DNA of 64,000 nt, taken from the NCBI GenBank assembly GCA_018136815.1, contig CM030932.1:10100138-10164137 (forward strand), given 5' to 3'. Shown piece by piece: positions 45,861-57,900 of the stretch. Each line of letters opens with the position of its first letter. The stretch's first letter is position 1. This stretch comes from Isochrysis galbana. Lineage: Eukaryota; Haptophyta; Isochrysidales; Isochrysidaceae. Made by a program: the position numbers and the translations under genes. The notes beneath the pieces were generated by a model. It saw only the letters and a list, made by a program, of their open reading frames with translations, was not told the DNA's origin and made no database searches.

Positions 45861-45960
45861 NNNNNNNNNNNNNNNNNNNNNNNNNNNNNNNNNNNNNNNN
45901 NNNNNNNNNNNNNNNNNNNNNNNNNNNNNNNNNNNNNNNNNNNNNNNNNNNNNNNNNNNN
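45861..45960. other. Assembly gap (100 N)
   Basis: One hundred Ns directly after a GA tract. Confidence 0.98.
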
Positions 45961-45995
45961 ATTGGGGAGGTGAGGTGGTACGAGTTATCACTGAT

Positions 45996-46427
45996 TTCTT
46001 AGTTCATATTGATAAGCCCCCTTTACACGGTGGATAAAGACTTCAATCTTGTAACATCGGAGGACCTCTCGCAGGCGGCGAGAGAATTGGATATACGAAA
46101 CATCACTTAGGATGGATAACAATCTTACTAGAAGTAAACTTGGCGGAGATCAAAGCGGGATCACACGGACTCCAAGGAGGGTATTCCGATAAAAGTAAGA
46201 ACACAAGAGAAGCCACAGTCTCCCGCCCCCTTCTCTCTGACTCCCGGCCGAAGCAGCGCGCACGGCCTCCCTGGAACCGGCTTCTCCGTTAAAGAGGGAA
46301 CTGGGGAAGGGGAAGGGGGTTGATAGGGGTTAGGGTTGGGTAGTAGGGAGGTTCAATAGCACGCTGCCTCACGCCGCGCATGTAGCGGGAATTTTTAAGA
46401 AGATTTTTTTTCTTAGTTCATATTGAT
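45996..46427 (+). mobile_element. 5'-truncated LINE family A copy with 18 bp TSDs
   Basis: The element proper is 46014-46409 (396 bp), flanked by perfect duplications TTCTTAGTTCATATTGAT at 45996-46013 and 46410-46427. It starts inside the last codons of the polyprotein: from 46015 the frame reads ISPLYTVDKDFNL ... ELDIRNIT and stops at 46110, matching the C-terminus at 28196-28300. The ~300 bp 3' UTR is shared with the copy at 27891-28195 and ends AAGAAGATTTTTTT. This is a typical short, 5'-truncated insertion. Confidence 0.92.
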
Positions 46428-46498
46428 GTATGTAACATGACCCCTCCTTCTTCCCGCCACACCCAACACCCCGCGCCCACTGGTCGGCGCCAACTCTC

Positions 46499-46830
46499 TG
46501 TACCACAAACAGGGGCACCGTAGCGAAAAAGTTGTTATGCGCACGCACGGCGTCCCCGCGGGGGACCCGATGCACATCGCGCCATACGCACGCACGGCGT
46601 GCACCTGGGCGATTGCAACTCATCACACATGCCCTGTTGAGAATTTTATTATTATATTGTCTGTTTACGTTATTGTGTGCCCTGTGTGCCACAGACAAGT
46701 GCACCGTAGAGAAAAAGTTGTTATGCGCACGCACGGCGTCCCGCAGGGGAGACCCGATGCACACCTCGCAATACGCACGCACAGCACCACATGGGAGTTA
46801 TGCGCACGCACGTCCCCACCCTATTTCCAT
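46499..46830. repeat. Direct repeat, two units, period ~186 bp
   Basis: GCACCGTAGCGAAAAAGTTG at 46515 recurs with one or two changes at 46701, each followed by TTATGCGCACGCACGGCGTC and a second TACGCACGCAC block. Identity unknown; may be subterminal sequence of a mobile element. Confidence 0.6.
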
Positions 46831-46889
46831 ATTGATTAACGGTATCTACGAAAACACAACAGTCTAAATACATACTAAATAAAAACAAA

Positions 46890-47175
46890 ACTACCACCTT
46901 GTCCTCTTTCGACGGAACGCGACTTCAAAGCCTGTGTCTGGCTCAATTGGTCAGGGGGGAACAGGGCTTTGCCTGTTCCCACCCTCTGTGAGGTCTGGCC
47001 GGAGGGAGGAGGCGGGAGCATGTCGACATTTTCGTCGGCAGGGGCAGCGGCTTGCGCGCGTTTGGGCTCAGGTGGCATGAGGCGGCCCCGTTGGGGCGTC
47101 GTGACGTCGTGACAGCGCTGGGCTGGGAGGTAGGAGCCGGCGGCGCGCGCTCCATCGCTAAAACTATAGCAAAAG
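46890..47175 (-). pseudogene. LINE ORF1 5' fragment
   Basis: ATG at 47155 (MERAPPAPTSQPSAVTT) on the minus strand, after a weak hairpin (AAACT ... AGTTT). It is close to the ORF1 start at 30962, but shifts frame after about 20 codons: RRPNGAAS in one frame, QRGRLMPPEPKR in the next. The second stretch parallels QRGRPKPPEPKR of the other copy. Confidence 0.6.
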
Positions 47176-47662
47176 TTTGACGCCGTGGCACTCTTCGCCA
47201 CAGCGAGGAGGAAAGCCTAAGATCTTGCCAGAACGACTCACGGCGTAACTGGCCGGAACCCAGAGCTTGGCAAGAGCTTGGGCGGCTTGGGGCGCGTGTG
47301 CGGCGGAGAAGGGAAAGAGGAAAGAGGGGCGCCGGCTTCCCCCCCGAGGGCTAGGGGAAAGGTGAGTTTTCTTTTCCCTTCTTTCCTTCGGTCTAACGCG
47401 CCCCCTCGCTGCTCGGTCGCCGTTCACTAGCGCAGAGTAAAGCCCGCGGGTCATTTGTCGCCGACACGACGAAGAAATCAGCGCCGGGCTTTCAAACGGC
47501 TTCGCGAGCCCGAAAGCGAGCGTGGCGGGAAGGGGTGTTATCTTCCCGTCCGAGCCGCGTCGTGTCGTCGGGAGGAGAATCTCTCCTCTCCTCATCGTCG
47601 GGCGGAAGTCACTCCCTCGCTCTCTCCCCCGCGTCGTCCGTCTTTCTGCTCTTCCTGTGCCG

Positions 47663-48427
47663 ATGTCGCTCGCTCTCGAGGATATGCTCACCTTGATGAT
47701 GGTGGCGAAGCAGGAGCACAGGAGGAGGTGTCAACGGGAGCTGCTTCTGCAATGGATCGCCCATGTGCACAGCCCAATGAACCATCAGCCGTGGCGTTCC
47801 CCTGCCGGCTACGTTTCCGACGAGGCGGCGTTGCGCCGCCGCTATGAGCGCCATCTGCAGTCGGTCACTGCCAACGAGATGATGGCGCAGCTGCGTCTGC
47901 CGGATGTGTCGGTGGACGCCGACGAGCTGTGGAAACAACTCGCCGGCGATGTCGCAGACGAGGCATCCTTGCGGGAATTCTTTCAGCGCCGACAGGCCAC
48001 ATTTGCGAATGGTCAGTCACCCCTCCGCATCGAAACGGCGACGAAAGTGACCAACTTGGCCGCGCTCCGTCGCTTCGTCTCGGCTGATGGATTCGATGTC
48101 AACCCCCTGAACTCATACGACCGCAGGCAAGACTCTCTCCTCTTCCACGGCTGTCCCGAGGCGTCGGTGGCCAACATTATATCGGTAGGCCTCTCTATGG
48201 GATTCGCGAGGAACGGCAAGCTCGGCCAAGGACTGTACGGCGCATCTGACCCACGGAAGTCTATGATATACACTGGCATGGGTCGTCATGGCAACGGCAG
48301 CTTCATGTTGGTGTGCCGCTTCAACCTTGGCTGTGGGGCTGACCACGCAACGGACTCCGTCTTTGACGAGTTCTGCGTCTATGATGAAAGTCATGTCGTT
48401 GTGCTTTGGTCGTTGAAGTTGCAGTAA
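47663..48427 (+). CDS. Small single-exon PARP/ADP-ribosyltransferase-fold protein
   Basis: 254 aa from ATG at 47663 (MSLALEDMLTLMMV). The N-terminal ~110 residues are charged and helical, with no family recognised. The C-terminal ~100 residues show the PARP catalytic signature: LLFHGCPEASVANI with His162, GQGLYGASDPRKSMIY with Tyr203, and FDEFCVYDESHVVVLW with Glu236. This is the H-Y-E triad of poly- or mono-ADP-ribosyltransferases that use NAD+. The domain is compact and no WGR, zinc-finger or macro domain is present. An in-frame Met lies upstream at 47522, but that stretch is Arg-rich and follows a CT-rich sequence, so 47663 is preferred. No intron is needed. The substrate cannot be predicted. 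Confidence 0.75.
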   Translation: MSLALEDMLTLMMVAKQEHRRRCQRELLLQWIAHVHSPMNHQPWRSPAGYVSDEAALRRRYERHLQSVTANEMMAQLRLPDVSVDADELWKQLAGDVADEASLREFFQRRQATFANGQSPLRIETATKVTNLAALRRFVSADGFDVNPLNSYDRRQDSLLFHGCPEASVANIISVGLSMGFARNGKLGQGLYGASDPRKSMIYTGMGRHGNGSFMLVCRFNLGCGADHATDSVFDEFCVYDESHVVVLWSLKLQ

Positions 48428-49084
48428 GACAGACCTTGGTGAAGGAGACGTATGCCCTGTCTCAGCGTGACGGAATGCCACGATGTACCCCGGAGCGACA
48501 GCATAGAGAATAGACGAGAATTGAGGGGATAAGATGCCCAACACGTATGAGAAGAGAGACGCTGTGGGGAATGATATGCTTCCGACAAGAAGCTACGGGA
48601 GGCAGAGAGCTGAAGTCGGAGGAGGTTAAAGGGTCGTAGCCAGTAGTGTCGGCCACTCTGGATGGCAGCCGGGGCTTCCCGCTCCTGTCCCGCTGCTAGG
48701 AGTGTAGCTTTGGCGGCTCATACGTAGACTATTGTTAATTGTCGTATTTAGAAGTGTGGTAAAGAAAGGGGTGCGAAAATGAATGCAGGGCAAATGAATG
48801 TGTCGCGGCGGCGGCGGCTGCGGCTGCACGGCTCCGGCAAAATGCAGCGGCTGCACGACCTTGGCTGACGTTTTCAAAGAGGACAACATCTACGAGCCGA
48901 CAAAGCTATTTGACTTTCATAAAAGTTGGGGTCGAGCATCGAGCACGACTAGCCTGTGTCGCATCCGCGAGTGCTAGGACTCACAAAGAAAACAGAAAAC
49001 AGGAGAAGAAAGGTGCAGAAAAGTCGGGAATTCAGTCGGGCAAAGGTGTAAAAAAGTGAAGCAAATAGAAAGTATAGGCGAGAA
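48428..49084. other. 3' flank of the PARP-like gene, no gene seen
   Basis: Mixed sequence with GGCGGCGGCGGCTGCGGCTG near 48808. No recognisable features. Confidence 0.3.
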
Positions 49085-49245
49085 GCGCTCAATCACGCCA
49101 TCACCGGCAGCATAGAAAAGCGTTCAATCACCATCAGCATCAGCCTACACGTGGGAACGCGTTCAATCGCCATCACCCCCACCGCATGGAAAAGCCTTCA
49201 ATCACCATCAGCTTACACATGGAAAAGCGTTCAATCGCCATCACC
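49085..49245. repeat. Short tandem repeat, inverse of the 4430 array
   Basis: AAAAGCGTTCAATCACCATC units alternate with AGCCTACACGTGG or CCCCCACCGCATGG. It is the reverse complement of the array at 4430-4590, with similar unit order. Confidence 0.6.
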
Positions 49246-50460
49246 TCCCGGAAGCATATCCCCGCCCAAGGCAGGGCACTGAGTTGTAGGTACTTGTTGC
49301 CCGCAAGAGACAAGAGTGGGATGAAGACAAGAAGTGTGCCAACAGCGGATAAAGGGGCCGTGTTTTGTACCCCAAATGCTACATTGTACCCCAAACTTCC
49401 AAAGCTCTTGGAGATTCACCACACCTTCAGTTTTTATTGATATTTGAGTTCTAGGTCGATACCATTGATCTAGAGAGCCCACCAGAAGCACATGACCCCA
49501 TTCGCTCGACGAATATTATTTTAAGACTCGAGATTACTTCTACCCCAGCACCGCTGTGTCGTCGGGGTACAAAGCACAAAGTCGGCCGCTCAACACAGAC
49601 GCCACCCGAGGACTCATCACTCCGGCGGGCGGCTCGCACTGGACATACAAACCTTCTGACACAAAAACTACGGCCAAATTCGACGTGAAACGCGCCCACT
49701 AGCTCATTCTTTCTACCAGCTGGCGTGCCGCTTCGCGCGACGAGGAGGAAAGGAGAGAAATCAAGAGCGGCGCCCCACCTGCACGCGATCACCGCCCCTA
49801 CTCGCCCGCATGAGCGCCAGTAAAGTGATGCAAGAGGTAGAGGCGGCTTTGAGCAGGCATAAAGCGCGGACCGCCGCCCAGGGAGAGAGAAAGTGCAGCG
49901 CTCGCTAGTTCCAACAGCCGCTCATTGGGGTGATTTGGGCTGTGCCGCAGCGCGAACGCCCGCTCACCCCGAAATTTCGGCTGGGAAGGGCGAGTCTATG
50001 CCTGGAATGGCCACATGCCCCGACTTTGGAGGCTTTCTCCAACCAAACAAAGGGGGCGGCAGCAGCAGGCATGAGAGGGTCTGGTGACTGACCCACCATG
50101 GCGGCGCTGCGCGGCCGAAATTTCAACAGTCGCCCGTCAGCGAGAACCCTTGTACGAGCTCAGAACTTTCAACGTGAAAATATTTTGAGTCCATAGAAGA
50201 GGATTTCAACCATTAGAACATTAGAACTATTTCATTTTCTGCACTTTTTGGTCAAGTACAGCCCGATATTCAGCAGCAATGCTCAATCTTTCTACAGATC
50301 CTTCAGACCATGACCCCCTACGATCACCCTGGCCGCTGAACGGCCATCTATTAGGTTCTCGACGCACAAAATACACGTTGCAACAAATCGCAAATGCACC
50401 CCGCACAGACGCAGACGCTCACTCACAAGAACACTGTGACTAGAACACACACACGAAACG
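49246..50460. other. Intergenic stretch, no gene confirmed
   Basis: A minus-strand frame at 49451-49792 (113 aa) has no recognisable motif. The segment from 50230 to 50460 is the 3' flank of the piggyBac-like C-terminal exon. Confidence 0.3.
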
Positions 50461-50851
50461 CTAGGTCTACTCGCACGGCTCACATCCCATCGTGTCGTCA
50501 AAGGACTCGTCGATATACTCCGGATCGTCGAAATCGGTCGCCGTGCGGCGACGCTTTGGCCCGCCAAAGTTGCGGCCCTTCTTGCCCTTCGGAACATACC
50601 AGTGCGGCCGCTGCCGATGCTTCTCGAGGCAATCGTAGTACGAGATGACGCCCTTGTGGTTTGTACGCGGCGGACAGATCGGGACAAGGAAATGGGGCGC
50701 CCTCGAACAGTCGGTGCATGCCCAGATTGTGGCCTTGCGGTCGCAGATAATGCAACGCTGCTGCTTGCCGCCGACGTAGCCATCGAGGAGCTTGAACTTG
50801 GTGAGGTAGTGTGAGCAACCGTCATCCGATGTGAAGGAGCTTGGCGAAGAG
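50461..50851 (-). pseudogene. piggyBac-like transposase, C-terminal Cys-rich part
   Basis: The minus-strand frame reads HYLTKFKLLDGYVGGKQQRC, then IICDRKATIWACTDCSRAP, ICPPRTNHKGVISYYDCLEK and an acidic end MGCEPCE. The CxxC ... CxxC ... C ... H pattern is the C-terminal cysteine-rich zinc-binding domain of piggyBac-type transposases. The frame is cut at 50851 by TIR element copy 2. The rest of the gene is on the other side of copy 3 (59234-60060). Joining the two flanks across both insertions keeps the Cys-rich frame open through the junction. Confidence 0.65.
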
Positions 50852-53800
50852 TAGCCCGGTCACTCACTCATTTTAACCACTATTTCCCACCTCCCCTGGG
50901 TGTCCAAGGATTCCTTAGGGTCCCCCCCTACCTGCCCCGCCAACTCCCTCCCCACTCCGAACGACCCCCTCCCGCCCCACGAAGGGCAATGGCGTCGGTG
51001 AGGGACTCCCCTCCCTTCCCCCGCGCGTGGCGGTCTATTTTGGGAGATTGGGGCGGGCGCTCACGGGAGGGAATCAGAGTGGTGAATGTGGGGCGCATCA
51101 CTATTAGAAACGCGGAGCTTCCGCGACGTCCGATCGCCCGCGATCGGCCGAAGAATGGCCTGGAGGTGGTGGCCATGCAGAGCCCAGAGCTCTCGCGAGC
51201 AGGGTGGGGGGTGACTAGTAGGTCGCACGCTGGTTCTTGAGGGTCGCACACACTCGTACTAACCCGTCCTGGCCCCTCGCACCGCAGGAATGCCTCGATT
51301 CGATCCGGCCCGACGCCCAGGGCCACGGCCCGATTGACGTCGAGAAGCGCTCGCTTGGACGCCTGGAGGTGCAGCTCCTCATGTGGCCGTGCGGCGCGAC
51401 GGGCTGGTCGCGACCGGCCCGTTCAGGGCCTGCTTGTAACCCTCAAAGCCTCCTGGCCCGGCCCCACGCGTTCGCGCCCACCGTTGATCCGAAATTTTGA
51501 GAGCTAGTGTGTGGCGTGTTCACCTCTCACCTCCGCCTTCACCGCAAAGGCGTGCGCCGTGGCCGCTAGGTACATGGATTTGGCTCCTGGGGCGGAACCA
51601 TTTCATGTGATGAGATTTAGATCGCCCTAAGCAAGCTGAGGGGCAAGAGAGCGCCAGCGGCAAGCGCAGTCGCGTGCGAAAGTTGGGCACTCTGGCCCAT
51701 TCGGCCCCCTTGGTCTTGTTGTCGATGTTGCGCAGGGCCAACTTCGACGCGATGTGTGCGGCCGGCGGCGGCGATTGGCGTGGCTGCTAGGGCGGCATCT
51801 TTGCAAGTAATGCCTGTTGCGTCATTCTATCTTAGTGGATGGCCGAGAAGGCGCCGGCAGCGCGCCCGGTCGCGGTCGAAAGTCGGGCACTCGGCCCGTT
51901 CGGCCCGGTGACGTTGGCGTGGTCGTCGGCGCCACACACGGCCGACTATGGCGCGATGCGCGCGGGCGGGGGCGGCGATTGGTGTTGCTGCTAGGGCGGC
52001 ATATTCGGATTTGGTGTCTGGCAAGCCATTCTATCCCAGTGCAAGACCGAGAAAGCGCCGGCAGCGCGCCCGGTCGCGGTCGAAAGTCGGGCACTCGGCC
52101 CGTTTGGCCAGGTAACGTTGGCGTAGTTTTCGGCGCCACGCACCGCCGACTATGATGCAATGCGCGCGGGCGGCGGGGGCGATTGGCGTGGCTGCTAGGG
52201 CGGCATATTCGGATATGGTGCCTGGCAAGCCATTCTATCCCAGTGGGAGACCAACAAAGCGCCGGCAGCGCGCCCGGTCGCGGTCGAAAGTCGGGCACTC
52301 GGCCCGTTCGACCCGGTGACGTTGGCGTGGTCGTCGGCGCCACACACGGCCGACTATGGCGCGATGCGCGCGGGCGGGGGCGGCGATTGGTGTTGCTGCT
52401 AGGGCGGCATATTCGGATTTGGTGTCTGGCAAGCCAATCTATCCCAGTGCAAGACCGAGAAAGCGTCGGCAGCGCGCCCGGTCGCGGTCGAAAGTCGGGC
52501 ACTCGGCCCGTTTGGCCAGGTAACGTTGGCGTAGTTATCGGCGCCACGCACCGCCGACTATGATGCAATGCGCGCGGGCGGGGGCGGCGATTGGTGTTGC
52601 TGCTAGGGCGGCATATTCGGATTTGGTGTCTGGCAAGCCATTCTATCCCAGTGCAAGACCGAGAAAGCGCCGGCAGCGCGCCCGGTCGCGGTCGAAAGTC
52701 GGGCACTTGGCCCGTTTGGCCAGGTAACGTTGGCGTAGTTTTCGGCGCCACGCACCGCCGACTATGATGCAATGCGCGCGGGCGGCGGGGGCGATTGGTG
52801 TTGCTGCTAGGGCGGCATATTCGGATTTGGTGTCTGGCAAGCCATTGTATCCCAGTGGGAGACCAAGAAAGCGCCGGCAGCGCGCCCGGTCGCGGTCGAA
52901 AGTCGGGCACTCGGCCCGTTCGGCCCGGTGACGTTGGCGTGGTCGTCGGCGCCACACACGGCCGACTATGGCGCGATGCGCGCGGGCGGGGGCGGCGATT
53001 GGTGTTGCTGCTAGGGCGGCATATTCGGATTTGGTGTCTGGCAAGCCATTCTATCCCAGTGCAAGACCGAGAAAGCGCCGGCAGCGCGCCCGGTCGCGGT
53101 CGAAAGTCGGGCACTCGGCCCGTTTGGCCAGGTAACGTTGGCGTAGTTTTCGGCGCCACGCACCGCCGACTATGATGCAATGCGCGCGGGCGGCGGGGGC
53201 GATTGGCGTGGCTGCTAGGGCGGCATATTCGGATATGGTGCCTGGCAAGCCATTCTATCCCAGTGGGAGACCAACAAAGCGCCGGCAGCGCGCCCGGTCG
53301 CGGTCGAAAGTCGGGCACTCGGCCCGTTCGACCCGGTGACGTTGGCGTGGTCGTCGGCGCCACACACGGCCGACTATGGCGCGATGCGCGCGGGCGGGGG
53401 CGGCGATTGGTGTTGCTGCTAGGGCGGCATATTCGGATTTGGTGTCTGGCAAGCCAATCTATCCCAGTGCAAGACCGAGAAAGCGCCGGCAGCGCGCCCG
53501 GTCGCGGTCGAAAGTCGGGCACTTGGCCCGTTTGGCCAGGTAACGTTGGCGTAGTTTTCGGCGCCACGCACCGCCGACTATGATGCAATGCGCGCGGGCG
53601 GCGGGGGCGATTGGCGTGGCTGCTAGGGCGGCATATTCGGATTTGGTGTCTGGCAAGCCATTGTATCCCAGTGGGAGACCAAGAAAGCGCCGGCAGCGCG
53701 CCCGGTCGCGGTCGAAAGTCGGGCACTCGGCCCGTTCGGCCCGGTGACGTTGGCGTGGTCGTCGGCGCCACACACGGCCGACTATGGCGCGATGCGCGCG

Positions 53801-54939
53801 GGCGGGGGCGACGATTGGCGTGGCTGCAAGGGCGGCATTTGTGAATATGGTGCTTGGTGTGCCACCCAGTGCAACTGGATCAACACCAAAACGCCGCCAG
53901 CGCGCTCGGTGCCGGCTCAAAGTTGGGCACTCGCGCGTATCACGGCACCGGGACGGTAGCGTTGAAGCCGGGGGCGTGGCCGATTTCGGCGCGGTGCACG
54001 CGGCCGGCTGCGGCGATTGGCGTAGCTGCAAGGGCGGCATTTGCGAATATGGTGCCTGGTGTGCCACCCAGTGCAACTGGAACAACACCAAAACGCCGCC
54101 AGCGCGCTCGGTGCCGGCTCAAAGTTGGGCACTCGCGCGTATCACGGCACCGGGACGGTAGCGTTGAAGCCGGGGGCGTGGCCGATTTCGGCGCGGTGCA
54201 CGCGGCCGGCTGCGGCGATTGGCGTAGCTGCAAGGGCGGCATTTGTGAATATGGTGCCTGGTGTGCCACCCAGTGCAACTGGATCAACACCAAAGCGCCG
54301 CCAGCGCGCTCGGTGCCGGCTCAAAGTTGGGCACTCGCGCGTATCACGGCACCGGGACGGTAGCGTTGAAGCCGGGGGCGTGGCCGATTTCGGCGCGGTG
54401 CACGCGGCCGGCTGCGGCGATTGGCGTAGCTGCAAGGGCGGCATTTGCGAATATGGTGCTTGGTGTGCCACCCAGTGCAACTGGATCAACACCAAAACGC
54501 CGGCAGCCCGCCCAGTTTTGGTGCAAAGTTGGGGCTTCTCGTCTCAACAAATGTAGCGTTTCGTGAACGGCTGTTAGTAGTGATACTCATGTACATATCG
54601 ATGTCAATCGCAATCTGTGTCGATGATCATATAATGTGTAGAGAAGCACAATTCGTGGAGGGTATGAGCTGGTAGAGCTTATGGCTCCGTCACTAGTTGT
54701 GCATGCCTTGCATGAAGGGCATCAGTAAAAATATACCGGAGGGGGGCCCGAATACTTTTTAGCGCTTGGTCTTCGGAGGCTTAAAATTGGCCATTTTTCG
54801 AAAATTTTGCCGGCGGACCCCCCATTTTTTTTGCTGATCTCTCATACCAGAACCTATAGAAAGCTTATTTAGGCCTCCATTTGCCCATTACCGATTTCGC
54901 CCTCCGCACCCCCCTAGTGAGTGACCGGGCTACGAAGAG
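50845..54939. mobile_element. Satellite-bearing TIR transposon, copy 2 (with 7 bp TSDs)
   Basis: The element proper is 50852-54932 (4081 bp), with TAGCCCGGTCACTCACT termini and a 7 bp duplication CGAAGAG at 50845-50851 and 54933-54939. Left arm about 1 kb with the 18 bp palindrome at 51130-51147, array at 51840-54540, right arm about 0.4 kb. Nearly identical to copy 3 apart from one array unit and a few substitutions; clearly diverged from copy 1 in the array. Confidence 0.93.
51840..54540. repeat. Satellite array with two unit types (copy 2)
   Basis: Ten units marked GCGCCGGCAGCGCGCCCGG at 51852, 52055, 52259 and so on to 53687, mostly exactly 204 bp apart. Four units of a second type follow (CGCCGCCAGCGCGCTCGG, period about 202 bp, 53891-54497). 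Neighbouring type-1 units alternate between sequence variants, giving a higher-order pattern. Confidence 0.95.
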
Positions 54940-54944
54940 GATGC

Positions 54945-57900
54945 AACTTGATAGCCCGGTCACTCACTCATTTTAACCACTATTTCCCACCTCCCCTGGG
55001 TGTCCAAGGATTCCTTAGGGTCCCCCCTACCTGCCCCGCCAACTCCCTCCCCACTCCGAACGACCCCCTCCCGCCCCACGAAGGGCAATGGCGTCGGTGA
55101 GGGACTCCCCTCCCTTCCCCCGCGCGTGGCGGTCTATTTTGGGAGATTGGGGCGGGCGCTCACGGGAGGGAATCAGAGTGGTGAATGTGGGGCGCATCAC
55201 TATTAGAAACGCGGAGCTTCCGCGACGTCCGATCGCCCGCGATCGGCCGAAGAATGGCCTGGAGGTGGTGGCCATGCAGAGCCCAGAGCTCTCGCGAGCA
55301 GGGTGGGGGGTGACTAGTAGGTCGCACGCTGGTTCTTGAGGGTCGCACACACTCGTACTAACCCGTCCTGGCCCCTCGCACCGCAGGAATGCCTCGATTC
55401 GATCCGGCCCGACGCCCAGGGCCACGGCCCGATTGACGTCGAGAAGCGCTCGCTTGGACGCCTGGAGGTGCAGCTCCTCATGTGGCCGTGCGGCGCGACG
55501 GGCTGGTCGCGACCGGCCCGTTCAGGGCCTGCTTGTAACCCTCAAAGCCTCCTGGCCCGGCCCCACGCGTTCGCGCCCACCGTTGATCCGAAATTTTGAG
55601 AGCTAGTGTGTGGCGTGTTCACCTCTCACCTCCGCCTTCACCGCAAAGGCGTGCGCCGTGGCCGCTAGGTACATGGATTTGGCTCCTGGGGCGGAACCAT
55701 TTCATGTGATGAGATTTAGATCGCCCTAAGCAAGCTGAGGGGCAAGAGAGCGCCAGCGGCAAGCGCAGTCGCGTGCGAAAGTTGGGCACTCTGGCCCATT
55801 CGGCCCCCTTGGTCTTGTTGTCGATGTTGCGCAGGGCCAACTTCGACGCGATGTGTGCGGCCGGCGGCGGCGATTGGCGTGGCTGCTAGGGCGGCATCTT
55901 TGCAAGTAATGCCTGTTGCGTCATTCTATCTTAGTGGATGGCCGAGAAGGCGCCGGCAGCGCGCCCGGTCGCGGTCGAAAGTCGGGCACTCGGCCCGTTC
56001 GACCCGGTGACGTTGGCGTGGTCGTCGGCGCCACACACGGCCGACTATGGCGCGATGCGCGCGGGCGGGGGCGGCGATTGGTGTTGCTGCTAGGGCGGCA
56101 TATTCGGATTTGGTGTCTGGCAAGCCATTCTATCCCAGTGCAAGACCGAGAAAGCGCCGGCAGCGCGCCCGGTCGCGGTCGAAAGTCGGGCACTCGGCCC
56201 GTTTGGCCAGGTAACGTTGGCGTAGTTTTCGGCGCCACGCACCGCCGACTATGATGCAATGCGCGCGGGCGGCGGGGGCGATTGGCGTGGCTGCTAGGGC
56301 GGCATATTCGGATATGGTGCCTGGCAAGCCATTCTATCCCAGTGGGAGACCAACAAAGCGCCGGCAGCGCGCCCGGTCGCGGTCGAAAGTCGGGCACTCG
56401 GCCCGTTCGACCCGGTGACGTTGGCGTGGTCGTCGGCGCCACACACGGCCGACTATGGCGCGATGCGCGCGGGCGGGGGCGGCGATTGGTGTTGCTGCTA
56501 GGGCGGCATATTCGGATTTGGTGTCTGGCAAGCCAATCTATCCCAGTGCAAGACCGAGAAAGCGTCGGCAGCGCGCCCGGTCGCGGTCGAAAGTCGGGCA
56601 CTCGGCCCGTTTGGCCAGGTAACGTTGGCGTAGTTATCGGCGCCACGCACCGCCGACTATGATGCAATGCGCGCGGGCGGGGGCGGCGATTGGTGTTGCT
56701 GCTAGGGCGGCATATTCGGATTTGGTGTCTGGCAAGCCATTCTATCCCAGTGCAAGACCGAGAAAGCGCCGGCAGCGCGCCCGGTCGCGGTCGAAAGTCG
56801 GGCACTTGGCCCGTTTGGCCAGGTAACGTTGGCGTAGTTTTCGGCGCCACGCACCGCCGACTATGATGCAATGCGCGCGGGCGGCGGGGGCGATTGGTGT
56901 TGCTGCTAGGGCGGCATATTCGGATTTGGTGTCTGGCAAGCCATTGTATCCCAGTGGGAGACCAAGAAAGCGCCGGCAGCGCGCCCGGTCGCGGTCGAAA
57001 GTCGGGCACTCGGCCCGTTCGGCCCGGTGACGTTGGCGTGGTCGTCGGCGCCACACACGGCCGACTATGGCGCGATGCGCGCGGGCGGGGGCGGCGATTG
57101 GTGTTGCTGCTAGGGCGGCATATTCGGATTTGGTGTCTGGCAAGCCATTCTATCCCAGTGCAAGACCGAGAAAGCGCCGGCAGCGCGCCCGGTCGCGGTC
57201 GAAAGTCGGGCACTCGGCCCGTTTGGCCAGGTAACGTTGGCGTAGTTTTCGGCGCCACGCACCGCCGACTATGATGCAATGCGCGCGGGCGGCGGGGGCG
57301 ATTGGCGTGGCTGCTAGGGCGGCATATTCGGATATGGTGCCTGGCAAGCCATTCTATCCCAGTGGGAGACCAACAAAGCGCCGGCAGCGCGCCCGGTCGC
57401 GGTCGAAAGTCGGGCACTCGGCCCGTTCGACCCGGTGACGTTGGCGTGGTCGTCGGCGCCACACACGGCCGACTATGGCGCGATGCGCGCGGGCGGGGGC
57501 GGCGATTGGTGTTGCTGCTAGGGCGGCATATTCGGATTTGGTGTCTGGCAAGCCAATCTATCCCAGTGCAAGACCGAGAAAGCGCCGGCAGCGCGCCCGG
57601 TCGCGGTCGAAAGTCGGGCACTTGGCCCGTTTGGCCAGGTAACGTTGGCGTAGTTTTCGGCGCCACGCACCGCCGACTATGATGCAATGCGCGCGGGCGG
57701 CGGGGGCGATTGGCGTGGCTGCTAGGGCGGCATATTCGGATTTGGTGTCTGGCAAGCCATTGTATCCCAGTGGGAGACCAAGAAAGCGCCGGCAGCGCGC
57801 CCGGTCGCGGTCGAAAGTCGGGCACTCGGCCCGTTCGGCCCGGTGACGTTGGCGTGGTCGTCGGCGCCACACACGGCCGACTATGGCGCGATGCGCGCGG

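Noticed and set aside
46320-46350. Telomere-like TTAGGGTTGGG sequence
   Set aside because: It is part of the LINE 3' UTR, also present in the copy at 27960-27990, and is not a tandem telomeric array.
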